Program-made: the position numbers and the translations under genes | Origin: an uncultured Clostridia bacterium | Lineage (GTDB): Bacteria > Bacillota > Clostridia > Christensenellales > Borkfalkiaceae | Reading direction: 5' to 3' | Length of the DNA stretch: 64,000 nt | Assembly (NCBI GenBank): GCA_944372575.1 | Contig: CALVZS010000011.1 | Span: 1 to 64,000 of the forward strand | The notes under the pieces: model-generated | Database searches by the model: none | The model's input: only the letters and a program-made list of their open reading frames with translations | What the model was told of the DNA's origin: nothing | In this document: positions 36,422-47,570 of the stretch, piece by piece | Numbering within the stretch: position 1 is the stretch's first letter | Layout of the letters: each line of letters starts with the position of its first letter

Positions 36422-36544
36422 TTTTAAGCCTCCTATGCGGCGCCCCGCCTACGACAGAACCTGCCGCGGGTGGGGCGCTGTGATTGTTTGCCGTATTTTA
36501 GCCAAACTGTCACACGGGGGTATGTTTTTTTCATCGAACAGGTC

Positions 36545-36573
36545 TTTACAAAATCGAAAAAAAATGATACAAT
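36545..36573 (+). promoter_or_regulatory. promoter of the P2-type ATPase
   Basis: TTTACA (36545-36550), 17-bp spacer, TACAAT (36568-36573). This -10 box overlaps an in-frame ATG at 36572, which excludes that ATG as the start. Confidence 0.75.
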
Positions 36574-36604
36574 GAAACAAAATCACACAGACGGAGGAGG
36601 GGGG

Positions 36605-39286
<2,682 letters not shown>

Positions 39287-39292
39287 GCGGGG

Positions 39293-39324
39293 CCGCCCGC
39301 CGCATCCTCCGATGCGGCGGGCGG
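39293..39324 (+). terminator. hairpin after the P2 ATPase gene
   Basis: CCGCCCGCCGCATC (39293-39306) pairs perfectly with GATGCGGCGGGCGG (39311-39324). It lacks a T run, so termination may be weak. Confidence 0.55.
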
Positions 39325-39352
39325 AAAATATGCAATTTCCGCATGAAATCGC

Positions 39353-39381
39353 TTGCAAAAGCGGGGGGCGTCTGATATAAT
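39353..39381 (+). promoter_or_regulatory. promoter of tRNA-Pro
   Basis: TTGCAA (39353-39358), 17-bp spacer, TATAAT (39376-39381), 11 nt before the tRNA. Confidence 0.8.
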
Positions 39382-39392
39382 AAAAAGGCTGT

Positions 39393-39469
39393 CGAGGCGT
39401 AGCGCAGTTTGGTAGCGCGCTTGGTTCGGGACCAAGAGGTCGTGGGTTCAAATCCCGTCGCCTCGACCA
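39393..39469 (+). tRNA. tRNA-Pro (CGG)
   Basis: 77-nt cloverleaf. Acceptor arm CGAGGCG (39393-39399) pairs with CGCCTCG (39459-39465). The anticodon stem CTTGG/CCAAG encloses loop TTCGGGA with anticodon CGG. The T loop is GGGTTCAAATCCC, and the discriminator and CCA end (ACCA, 39466-39469) are encoded. Confidence 0.95.
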
Positions 39470-39476
39470 AAAATAC

Positions 39477-39512
39477 ACAGGGTTTCCCGTTTCGCGGAGC
39501 CCTGTTTTTTGT
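39477..39512 (+). terminator. terminator of tRNA-Pro
   Basis: CAGGG pairs with CCCTG around an inner CCCG/GCGG region, followed by TTTTTTG. Confidence 0.7.
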
Positions 39513-39650
39513 TTGTAAGGAAGGGAGCCTGCCGCCGGCCGCGGCATCGGCCCGGCCGGCTCGCCCGGCTGCCGGTATATGCGAATAAGTTCGGGCCGGA
39601 CGGCATACGATAACAGAGAAGTCCATCGATTAAGGAAGTGCTGCCGCTGC

Positions 39651-40493
39651 ATGATCGCGCTCATTATCATCGGGGTCGTCCTCGTCCTGCTCGCGCTCGT
39701 TTGTCTGTGGGGCGTATGGGAGAACACCGCCGTACAACTTCATCGTATCACCGTTGCGGACGACATTCCGGACGCGTTTGACGGCTTTACGTTCGCGCAC
39801 ATTTCCGATCTGCACAACGCGCAGTTCGGGCAGGAGCAGGAGCGGCTCGTGCGTCTGCTGCGCGAGGCGCAGACGGACGCCGTCGTCGTGACGGGGGACG
39901 TCATCGACAAGCGCCGTCCCGGGATGCAGAACGCGCTCTCCTTTTTTGCACAGGCGGTCAGGCTTGCGCCGGTGTATTACGTTCCCGGCAATCATGAGGC
40001 GGTCAGCGCGGAGTATCCCGCTCTGCGCAGGGTGCTGGAGGAGATGGGGGTGGAGATCCTGGAGGATCGCGCTGTCTCACTTGTACGCGGCGGAAATGCG
40101 ATCACGCTCGCGGGGGTGAGCGATCCCGTCTTTACGACGGCGGATCCGGAGCGCAATTCTACGCTCATGGCGCAAAAACTTGAGGATGTCCTTCCGAAAG
40201 CAGGCTGTTATACCGTTCTGCTCTCCCATCGCCCCGAGTTGTTCGGCGTCTATCGCGCTGCGGGAATAAACCTGACCTTTGCGGGGCACGCGCACGGCGG
40301 GCAGTTCCGCCTGCCGTGGGGGCAGGGCATCATTGCGCCCAACCAGGGGCTGTTCCCCAAATATACGCAGGGACTGTATGCGGAGGAGGGGGGAAAGATG
40401 GTCGTCAGCCGCGGTCTGGGCAACAGCTCCGTTCCCATTCGCCTCAATAACCGTCCCGAGGTGGTGGCGGTGACGCTGAAGAAACATGCCTAA
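39651..40493 (+). CDS. membrane-anchored metallophosphoesterase
   Basis: 280 residues. One N-terminal membrane helix (IALIIIGVVLVLLALVCLWGV) anchors a calcineurin-like phosphoesterase domain. The metal ligands are complete: HISDLHNAQFG, VTGDVIDK, PGNHEAV, the LSHRPE histidine and GHAHGGQ. This is the YkuE/YaeI-like group, some of which act on lipid-linked or UDP-sugar substrates; the true substrate is unknown. ATG 39651 begins the helix and has AAGGAAG upstream. An extended frame from 39579 is not supported by a ribosome site. A T-tailed terminator follows. Confidence 0.85.
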   Translation: MIALIIIGVVLVLLALVCLWGVWENTAVQLHRITVADDIPDAFDGFTFAHISDLHNAQFGQEQERLVRLLREAQTDAVVVTGDVIDKRRPGMQNALSFFAQAVRLAPVYYVPGNHEAVSAEYPALRRVLEEMGVEILEDRAVSLVRGGNAITLAGVSDPVFTTADPERNSTLMAQKLEDVLPKAGCYTVLLSHRPELFGVYRAAGINLTFAGHAHGGQFRLPWGQGIIAPNQGLFPKYTQGLYAEEGGKMVVSRGLGNSSVPIRLNNRPEVVAVTLKKHA

Positions 40494-40503
40494 ACGGCTT
40501 GCG

Positions 40504-40527
40504 GCGCGGGGTTTCCGCGCTTTTTTT
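40504..40527 (+). terminator. terminator of the metallophosphoesterase gene
   Basis: GCGCGG (40504-40509) pairs with CCGCGC (40515-40520), loop GGTTT, then seven T. Confidence 0.8.
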
Positions 40528-40547
40528 GTGACGAAACGAATGGTCGC

Positions 40548-40576
40548 GTGACAATTTGCCTGCATTATGGTATGCT
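40548..40576 (+). promoter_or_regulatory. promoter of the XRE regulator
   Basis: GTGACA (40548-40553), 17-bp spacer, TATGCT (40571-40576); GGGAGG before ATG 40595. Confidence 0.6.
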
Positions 40577-40594
40577 GTCATCGGGAGGTCGGAA

Positions 40595-41074
40595 ATGACA
40601 TTCGGAGAAAAACTCAAAAATTATCGCACCCGGGAGGGGCTCACACAGCAGGAGCTGGCGGACAGGCTGTTCGTCACGCGCGCCGCCGTCTCCAAGTGGG
40701 AGCGCGATCTCGGCTATCCGGGCATCGACAGCCTGCGCCTCATCGCAAAGGCGATGGATTGCACGCTGGACGAGCTGCTCTCCGACGAAGACGGGGAGAA
40801 CGTGCGCCGCATGGAGGAGCGGCGCGCAAAGCGGATGTATGTCTGTGCCGTCGCCGCGTTCGCGGCTGCCGTCCTGTTTGCGCTGCTCGCCTACTTTTTG
40901 CGGCAATCCCTCTGGCTCATCGGCGCGGGGTGCGGCGCGGCCGCCTATCTCGTCTTTGCCTTCTTTGCAAAGCCTCGCTGGAAGCGCATGGCAGGAAATC
41001 TGATCTACCGCGCTGCGGTATTTCTCATCCTGCTTGCACTGGTGATCGGCATCACGATCGCCGGGATCGTATAA
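40595..41074 (+). CDS. XRE-family transcriptional regulator with membrane domain
   Basis: 159 residues. An N-terminal Cro/CI-type helix-turn-helix (about 5-60: LKNYRTREGLTQQELADRLFVTRAAVSKWERDLG) is followed by an acidic linker and three predicted membrane helices (about 80-155). Such membrane-tethered XRE regulators are common in Firmicutes and usually control an adjacent or their own gene. No obvious target adjoins; the pst locus follows but has its own control sites. The ligand or signal is unknown. Confidence 0.85.
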   Translation: MTFGEKLKNYRTREGLTQQELADRLFVTRAAVSKWERDLGYPGIDSLRLIAKAMDCTLDELLSDEDGENVRRMEERRAKRMYVCAVAAFAAAVLFALLAYFLRQSLWLIGAGCGAAAYLVFAFFAKPRWKRMAGNLIYRAAVFLILLALVIGITIAGIV

Positions 41075-41076
41075 AG

Positions 41077-41101
41077 TCTGCCCTCCGGGGCAGATTTTTT
41101 C
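41077..41101 (+). terminator. terminator of the XRE gene
   Basis: TCTGCCC (41077-41083) pairs with GGGCAGA (41088-41094), then a T run. Confidence 0.9.
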
Positions 41102-41121
41102 GGATAAAAGGGGTGGAAGCG

Positions 41122-41144
41122 GCGCAAGCTGTCAATGTGAACGG
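41122..41144 (+). pseudogene. possible remnant of a pstS coding segment
   Basis: 23 bp here match 41678-41700 inside pstS at 19 positions. Translated, they read AQAVNVNG against VQAVNVNG, and three of the four differences are synonymous. This suggests a fragment of an older pstS copy rather than chance, but it is short. Confidence 0.35.
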
Positions 41145-41236
41145 ATTGCCGGGCAGAGCCTTTTGGAGGCTGTTACTATAAAATAGGAAAGAGCAGCGTG
41201 GAATTGTAAAAATTTTTTTACAAATCGGCAGAATAA

Positions 41237-41275
41237 TTTACAAGTTTTTGACAAAATTGTGTGGGAGTATTTACA
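41237..41275 (+). promoter_or_regulatory. PHO-box-like direct repeats upstream of pstS
   Basis: TTTACA at 41237-41242, TTGACA at 41248-41253 (11-bp step) and TTTACA at 41270-41275 (22-bp step), with another TTTACA at 41217. The hexamers and their 11-bp phasing match PhoP/PhoB-type boxes of Firmicutes. They end next to the -10 box. Confidence 0.65.
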
Positions 41276-41284
41276 TCTGCGTGC

Positions 41285-41290
41285 TATCAT
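41285..41290 (+). promoter_or_regulatory. -10 box of the pst operon
   Basis: TATCAT. No acceptable -35 lies at 41262-41267 (TGGGAG), as expected for an activator-dependent promoter using the adjacent PHO-like boxes. Confidence 0.5.
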
Positions 41291-41341
41291 ATAGGCACAA
41301 TCAAAAAAGACAAGGAATGAAAGAAAGGAGTAACAAGAAGT

Positions 41342-42256
41342 ATGAAGAAGAAGATTTTGGCGATCGGTTTGGCAGCTGCTATGTCCGTTACGGCAGTCGG
41401 TCTGATGGCAGGGTGCGGCGGAAACGGCGGAGATGATACGGCGGCCGATATTATTGCGGCTGTCGCCCGTGAACCGGGTTCCGGTACGCGTTCTGCGTTC
41501 GATGAACTGGTTGCAAATTCGGAAGGAACGACCATCGATGATGCGCTGGAGAGCGGAAGTCTTGCAAGCATCGTCAGCGAGGAAAGCTCCACGGCGGCAG
41601 TCATCACCAACGTTGGCCGTTCGTACGGCATGATCGGCTATGCGTCGCTTGGATCCTACCTTGAAAACACGGACACCGTGCAGGCTGTCAACGTCAACGG
41701 CGTCGAGGCAACGACGGAGAACATTCTCAGCGGAGATTACGAACTGTCCCGTCCCTTCATGCTGTGCTATCGCGACTATGATGCGCTGAGCGATCTTGCA
41801 AAGAATCTGATCAGCTTCATCGAGAGCGAGGCAGGACAGGCGATCATCGGCGAGGACTATATCAATCTCCCCGATCTGGATGTGCAGGATTACACCGCCT
41901 ATAATGGCAGCGAAACTACCCTTACGATCACCGGCTCCACCTCCGTCGAACCTCTCATGCAGGATCTTGTGCAGGCATTTGAAAATGCGAATCCCGGGAA
42001 CAACTTCACGATCACCATCACAGGCAGCGGCTCGGGTGCAGGTATCGCGGACGCACAGGCGGGACGCAACGCCTTTGGTATGTCCTCCCGCGCGCTGACC
42101 GATGCGGAGAAGGAAACGCTCACCGAGCGCCAGATCGCAACGGACGGTATCGCCGTCATCGTAAAGCGCGGCAGCGAGATCACGAACGTCACGTTCGACC
42201 AGCTCTACAACCTGTACATCAACGGCACGCCCATCGTCGTCGGGGACGAGGACTAA
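41342..42256 (+). CDS. pstS: circularly permuted phosphate-binding lipoprotein PstS
   Basis: Extracytoplasmic phosphate receptor of 304 residues with lipobox LMAGC (Cys25). The family segments are all present but in reversed order. Residues 37-175 correspond to the usual second half of PstS (VAREPGSGTRSAF, GMIGYASLG, VQAVNVNGVEATTENI, SRPFMLCY, FIESEAGQAII). Residues 190-303 correspond to the usual first half (TITGSTSVEPLMQDLVQAF, GSGSGAGIADAQAG, GMSSRALTDAEKETL, TDGIAVIV, FDQLYNLYING). The cut lies in the strand before GSGT. All phosphate-contact motifs survive, so it is probably functional. It is the first gene of the pst operon behind PHO-like boxes. Ribosome site AAAGGAG with long spacing. 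Confidence 0.88.
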   Translation: MKKKILAIGLAAAMSVTAVGLMAGCGGNGGDDTAADIIAAVAREPGSGTRSAFDELVANSEGTTIDDALESGSLASIVSEESSTAAVITNVGRSYGMIGYASLGSYLENTDTVQAVNVNGVEATTENILSGDYELSRPFMLCYRDYDALSDLAKNLISFIESEAGQAIIGEDYINLPDLDVQDYTAYNGSETTLTITGSTSVEPLMQDLVQAFENANPGNNFTITITGSGSGAGIADAQAGRNAFGMSSRALTDAEKETLTERQIATDGIAVIVKRGSEITNVTFDQLYNLYINGTPIVVGDED

Positions 42257-42267
42257 CGCAAATCATG

Positions 42268-42311
42268 CCTTTCCCCCCGCGAAATTGTATGCGGGGGGAA
42301 AGGTTTTGCTT
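42268..42311 (+). terminator. intercistronic hairpin between pstS and pstCA
   Basis: CCTTTCCCCCCGC (42268-42280) pairs perfectly with GCGGGGGGAAAGG (42291-42303), followed by TTTTGCTTT. Probably a partial terminator or mRNA stabiliser giving excess PstS over the permease. Confidence 0.75.
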
Positions 42312-42330
42312 TGAAAAAACGGAGTAACCT

Positions 42331-44172
42331 ATGGAAAAAGCGCTTTCCGAAGAGAAGACTGCCTCCCGCAAGAGGGCAAAAGTAAAGCCGAGCGAGCTGT
42401 TTGCCAAGATCCTGTTTATTGTGTGCGCATGCCTTTCCATCGTGGCTGTGTTCGGGATCATCGGCTACATCCTCTACGGCTCCATTCCCGCCTTCCGCGA
42501 GATCGGCTTCTTCCGATTTTTGTTCGGGACAACCTGGCAGCCCACGCACGATCGGTTCGGCATCCTGCCCATGCTGGTCAACTCGCTCATCGTCACCCTC
42601 GGCGCCATCATCATCGGCGGCACGGTGGGGGTGTTCACGGCGATCTTTCTGGCGTTCTGGTGCCCCGATAAATTTCACTTCCAATATAAGGGTAAGAATG
42701 AGTTCCTCAAAAAGCTGATCGCGGGGATCAACAAGATCAACCTGCGCACCATCTTCGATCAGATCATCAAGGTGCTGGCGGGCATTCCCTCCATTGTCTA
42801 TGGCCTGTTCGGCATGGAAGTGCTGGTCAGTCTCTTCTCGGGCGGCAGCCCGATCGGCGGCAAGGGGATCCTGACGTGCTCGGTTCTGCTCGCCATTATG
42901 ATTCTCCCTACGGTCACGTCACTTTCAAAAAATGCATTGGATGCCGTTCCGGAACAATATTTTGAAGGCGCGCTCGCCATGGGTAACACCAAGGCGCAGG
43001 CAGTGTTCCGCGTCGTCGTCCCCGCCGCCCGTTCGGGCATCATTTCCGCGCTTATTCTGGGCGTCGGCAGAGCGGTGGGCGAGGCAATGGCGGTCATCTG
43101 GGTTTCGGGCAACCGCGCCCTCTTCCCCACGGGGCTGTTCTCCTATATCAGAACGCTCACGACCAACATCGTTATGGAGATGGGGTATGCAACCAATATC
43201 CACCGCTCGGCACTCATTGCCACGGGTCTTGTGCTGCTCGTGCTTGTTCTGATCATCACTCTCTCCCTCAACCTTGTTCCGAAGGAATTCAAGGGCAAGC
43301 GCGGCGACAAGGTGCTCAACGGCGATGCCTCCGCGACATATGTATTCCGCAAAAAGGGTACGGTATGCAATGTATGTGCCATCTTCGGCATGGTATGTGC
43401 GGGGCTGGTCGCGGTCATTCTGCTGGCCATTATTCTGTATATCCTTATCAGCGGCGTCGGGTGTCTGACTTCCGCCTTTCTGTTCGGCGAGGCGAGCGTC
43501 AACACGCCTACTCTGGGGCCGGCACTGCTCGCCACGCTCGAGCTCATCGGCATCACGCTGCTCATCGCGTTGCCCGTCGGCATCTGTGCTGCCATCTATC
43601 TGAATGAATACGCCAAGAAGGGGAGTAAAATCGTCAAGGTCATTCGCACCTTTATCGATGCGCTTTCCGGCGTGCCCTCCATCGTGTTCGGTCTGTTCGG
43701 CAACATTCTGTTCGTAACGGCACTGGGACTGGGCTTCTCCGTCTGGGGAGGTGCCTTTACGATGGTTCTGGTCGTCCTTCCCACCGTCATCCGTTCGACG
43801 GAGGAGGCGCTCTTCGCCGTACCAATGCCACTGCGCGAGGCGAGCTATGGCCTGGGCGCCAGCAAGGTGAGAACGATTTTCAAGATTGTGCTTCCTTCGG
43901 CTTTCCCCGGCATTGCCACGGCTGCCATTCTTTCCATCGGGCGCATCATCGGTGAATCTGCGGCGCTCATCTTTACGATGGGTACGGCGTTCAACTTTTC
44001 GGGCAATCCGGGCGGTGCGGGAAGCTCGCTTGCGGTTTTGCTGTACAGCTGTGCAAACGAGGGTCTGCACATGAACGAGGCGTATGCGCTGGCAGTCATC
44101 CTGCTGCTGCTCACGCTCATTCTCAACCTCATCGTCTACTTCATTCAGCGGCACGTCAAGAAAAAGAGATAA
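42331..44172 (+). CDS. fused phosphate ABC transporter permease PstC-PstA
   Basis: Single 613-residue membrane protein containing both permease subunits. Residues 1-330 are PstC-like: helix at about 25-50, FGILPMLVNSLIVTLGA, GIPSIVYGLFGM, and the EAA-type loop QYFEGALAMGNTKAQAVFRVVVPAA. Residues about 345-613 are PstA-like: LGPALLATLELIGITLLIALPVGI, SGVPSIVFGLFGNI, and the EAA loop LREASYGLGASKVRTIFKIVLPSA. The reading frame is continuous through the linker (about 318-345). In most bacteria these are two genes. It would form the phosphate channel with a PstB dimer. Gene order pstS-pstCA-pstB-phoU supports this. Confidence 0.93.
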   Translation: MEKALSEEKTASRKRAKVKPSELFAKILFIVCACLSIVAVFGIIGYILYGSIPAFREIGFFRFLFGTTWQPTHDRFGILPMLVNSLIVTLGAIIIGGTVGVFTAIFLAFWCPDKFHFQYKGKNEFLKKLIAGINKINLRTIFDQIIKVLAGIPSIVYGLFGMEVLVSLFSGGSPIGGKGILTCSVLLAIMILPTVTSLSKNALDAVPEQYFEGALAMGNTKAQAVFRVVVPAARSGIISALILGVGRAVGEAMAVIWVSGNRALFPTGLFSYIRTLTTNIVMEMGYATNIHRSALIATGLVLLVLVLIITLSLNLVPKEFKGKRGDKVLNGDASATYVFRKKGTVCNVCAIFGMVCAGLVAVILLAIILYILISGVGCLTSAFLFGEASVNTPTLGPALLATLELIGITLLIALPVGICAAIYLNEYAKKGSKIVKVIRTFIDALSGVPSIVFGLFGNILFVTALGLGFSVWGGAFTMVLVVLPTVIRSTEEALFAVPMPLREASYGLGASKVRTIFKIVLPSAFPGIATAAILSIGRIIGESAALIFTMGTAFNFSGNPGGAGSSLAVLLYSCANEGLHMNEAYALAVILLLLTLILNLIVYFIQRHVKKKR

Positions 44173-44181
44173 GGAAATTCT

Positions 44182-45042
<861 letters not shown>

Positions 45043-45094
45043 TCTCTCCCGGAAAATCTATTTGTCTATTTGCATTACCTTTCAGGAGGAAAGT

Positions 45095-45751
45095 ATGTCA
45101 CCCAGAAAATTTTTTGACGAAGAACTTGCCGATCTGCATGAGACGCTCGGCAGGATGTGCTCCATTACGGAGGGCATGATCACGAACGCCGTCACGTCGC
45201 TGAAGACGCTCGACCGCAAACTCGGCGCATCCGTTTCCGAGACTGACCGCGAGGTGGACGATCTGGAGATCGCCATCGAGAAGAAGTGTATGCGCATCCT
45301 CTTAAAGCAGCAGCCCGTTGCCAAAGACCTCGTCAAGGTCACTACGGCGCTCAAGGTCATCACGGACGTCGAGCGCATCGGCGATCAGGCGGCGGACATC
45401 GGCGAGATCGTGCGCTCTTTCCCCGACGACAAGCTGTTCAAGGAGCCCGAACATATCGCGCGCATGGGCGATCTGGCGGTCGCCATGATCCACCAGAGCG
45501 TGGAGGCATTCCTCAACGAGAGCGTCGGCGGGGCAGACATGGTCATTCATGCCGATGATGAAATGGATGCTCTCTTCAACGCGGCAAAGCAGGAACTCAT
45601 TGACCGCATCGCGGCGGATGCCTCCGCAGCCGATCAGGCGGTGGAGCTTCTGATGATCACCAAATATCTCGAAAAGATCGGTGACTATGCGGTGAACGTC
45701 GGCGAGTGGACAAAGTATCTTGTGACGGGCGTTCATAAGGAATATCAGTAA
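45095..45751 (+). CDS. phoU: phosphate signalling protein PhoU
   Basis: 218 residues, two three-helix bundles of the PhoU fold. Each contains the metal-binding pattern, visible as TDVERIGDQAADIGE and KYLEKIGDYAVNVGEW. PhoU links the Pst transporter to the PhoR kinase and restrains Pho gene expression when phosphate is sufficient. GGAGGAAAGT before ATG 45095 fixes the start; an ATG at 45062 has no such site. It is followed by a hairpin with GGTTTT (45772-45797). Confidence 0.96.
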   Translation: MSPRKFFDEELADLHETLGRMCSITEGMITNAVTSLKTLDRKLGASVSETDREVDDLEIAIEKKCMRILLKQQPVAKDLVKVTTALKVITDVERIGDQAADIGEIVRSFPDDKLFKEPEHIARMGDLAVAMIHQSVEAFLNESVGGADMVIHADDEMDALFNAAKQELIDRIAADASAADQAVELLMITKYLEKIGDYAVNVGEWTKYLVTGVHKEYQ

Positions 45752-45771
45752 GCCCGGGGCGCACGAAAGCA

Positions 45772-45797
45772 GGGGAGCGGGATCGCTCCCCGGTTTT
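45772..45797 (+). terminator. terminator after phoU
   Basis: GGGGAGCG (45772-45779) pairs with CGCTCCCC (45784-45791); short T-rich tail GGTTTT. Confidence 0.65.
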
Positions 45798-45834
45798 CCG
45801 TACGAAAAATTTTTTTCAAATTTATGAAAATCAG

Positions 45835-45863
45835 GTGACAAAACCATCTCTTCCCTGTATAAT
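45835..45863 (+). promoter_or_regulatory. promoter of npt-phoB-phoR
   Basis: GTGACA (45835-45840), 17-bp spacer, TATAAT (45858-45863). Confidence 0.75.
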
Positions 45864-45907
45864 GGATTTGTCCGCATGTGCGGCATTTTACGTTGGGAAG
45901 AGGGTTT

Positions 45908-47566
45908 ATGGAAGTACTCGGACTTGTATTGCAGCTTCTGGGCGGGCTGGGCGCGTTCCTGATCGGAATGGAGATGATGTCGGACAGCATGTCTCGTCTC
46001 GCGCACGGAAAGCTGCGCTCCATGTTGAACAAGGCGGCGGGAAACCGCTTTGCGGGCGTGGGCATCGGTGCGGCTGTCACCGTCATCATTCAGAGTTCGT
46101 CCGCCACCACTGTCATGGTCGTCGGCCTTGTCAATGCGGGCATCATGACGCTCTTTCAGGCGACCTCCATTATCATGGGCGCCAACATCGGCACCACCAT
46201 CACCGCATGGATCGCATCCCTTGGTAGCCTGGATGTCTCTTCCTTCCTGCTTGTGCTCTCGGTGGTCGGCGTATTCATGGCAATGCTCGCCAAGAACGAA
46301 AAGGTCAAGGTGATCGGCAACGTGCTCGCGGGCCTGGGCCTCATCTTTGTGGGGCTTGCGTTCATGTCGGACGCCATGGATCCCGATCTGCACCCCGAGA
46401 TCATGGATGCGATCACCTTTGCGCTCGAATCGGTGAACAATCCCTTTCTTTTGCTGCTCATCGGCGTGGTCGCAACGGGTATCGTGCAGTCCTCCTCCGC
46501 CGTCACGAGTATCGTGGTCATGCTCGCCTCGGCGGGCGCGCTCTTTGGCGGCTCGGGCGACGGCGTGTACTACGTCGTCATCGGTTCCAACATCGGCACC
46601 TGCGTCACGGCGCTTCTCTCCTCCATCGGGGCGAACGCCAACGCCCGCCGCGCCGCTGTCATCCATCTTCTGTTCAACTGCTTCGGCGCGGTCATCTTCA
46701 CCATATTCCTTCTGTGCTGGCAGCCCTTCGGGACAACGTTTACCGACACGGTGCTTAACAGGCTCTTCCCGGGGCAGCATCAGTTCCAGATCGCCCTCTT
46801 CCACACGCTGTTCAACGTCACCTGTACCTGTATTTTCCTGCCCTTTGCCAAGGGGTTTGTCCGATTGGCAAATCTGCTCGTGCGGGACAAGAAGGGCGCT
46901 GCGGCTCAACAGACGGACATCCTCGGCGACCTGGATGAGCGCCTTCTGCGCCAGCCCTCCGTCGCCCTCGGTCATCTCTATCAGCAGATGGGCAAGATGA
47001 TCACCTATTCCATGGCGACGCTTACTGAGGCGTTTGAGGCGTTCATGTCCAAAAACACCTCCGCCAAGGAGGACGTGCAGGCGCGCAATGCCCGGCTCTC
47101 GGACGCCAACCGTGCCGCGGTGGAATACCTTGTCAAACTTTCGGCATCCTCCCTCGTTCTCGAGGATGAAAAGACCATTTCCAGTATGCACTACGTCCTC
47201 AACGATATCGTGAGGATCGGGGAGCTTGCCGACAATGTGACAAAGTACACCGATCACTATGAAAAGGACGGCCTCGTCTTTTCGTCGGAATTTCTCAACA
47301 TGACGCAGGAGATGTTCGACAAGATCAAAAAGCTCTATGCGGTGTCGCTTGCGGCGTTTACCGAAAAGGATTTCGGCAAACTCAAGGACGTGGATGCCAT
47401 CGAGGACGAGATCGACAACTACCGCCGCACGCTCGTCAACAAACACATCAAGCGCCTCAACGAGGGGAAGTGTCAGCCGCAGAACTCCAGCGTCTTTATC
47501 AATCTGGTCGGAAATCTTGAGCGCGCCGCAGATCATCTGACCTATATCGCACATTCCATCGAATGA
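45908..47566 (+). CDS. Na+/phosphate cotransporter with PhoU-like domain (NptA/YjbB family)
   Basis: 552 residues. The membrane part has the inverted-repeat signature QSSSATT (near residue 60) and QSSSAVT (near 205), with GANIGTT and GSNIGTC partners. The C-terminal about 200 residues form a cytoplasmic PhoU-like helical domain. This family moves phosphate with Na+, in some species outward. Placement between phoU and phoB adds a low-affinity or export route to the Pst system. Start at 45908 (GGGAAGAGG upstream). The phoB gene follows after 4 bp. Confidence 0.92.
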   Translation: MEVLGLVLQLLGGLGAFLIGMEMMSDSMSRLAHGKLRSMLNKAAGNRFAGVGIGAAVTVIIQSSSATTVMVVGLVNAGIMTLFQATSIIMGANIGTTITAWIASLGSLDVSSFLLVLSVVGVFMAMLAKNEKVKVIGNVLAGLGLIFVGLAFMSDAMDPDLHPEIMDAITFALESVNNPFLLLLIGVVATGIVQSSSAVTSIVVMLASAGALFGGSGDGVYYVVIGSNIGTCVTALLSSIGANANARRAAVIHLLFNCFGAVIFTIFLLCWQPFGTTFTDTVLNRLFPGQHQFQIALFHTLFNVTCTCIFLPFAKGFVRLANLLVRDKKGAAAQQTDILGDLDERLLRQPSVALGHLYQQMGKMITYSMATLTEAFEAFMSKNTSAKEDVQARNARLSDANRAAVEYLVKLSASSLVLEDEKTISSMHYVLNDIVRIGELADNVTKYTDHYEKDGLVFSSEFLNMTQEMFDKIKKLYAVSLAAFTEKDFGKLKDVDAIEDEIDNYRRTLVNKHIKRLNEGKCQPQNSSVFINLVGNLERAADHLTYIAHSIE

Positions 47567-47570
47567 ATCT

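Noticed and set aside
36572..36604. Upstream ATG for the P2-type ATPase
   Set aside because: Overlaps the -10 box TACAAT, so it would not be transcribed; ATG 36605 has a strong ribosome site.
39293..39324. Hairpin after the P2 ATPase considered as an attachment site next to tRNA-Pro
   Set aside because: No integrase, no direct repeat of the tRNA 3' end, and no foreign-looking genes near the tRNA.
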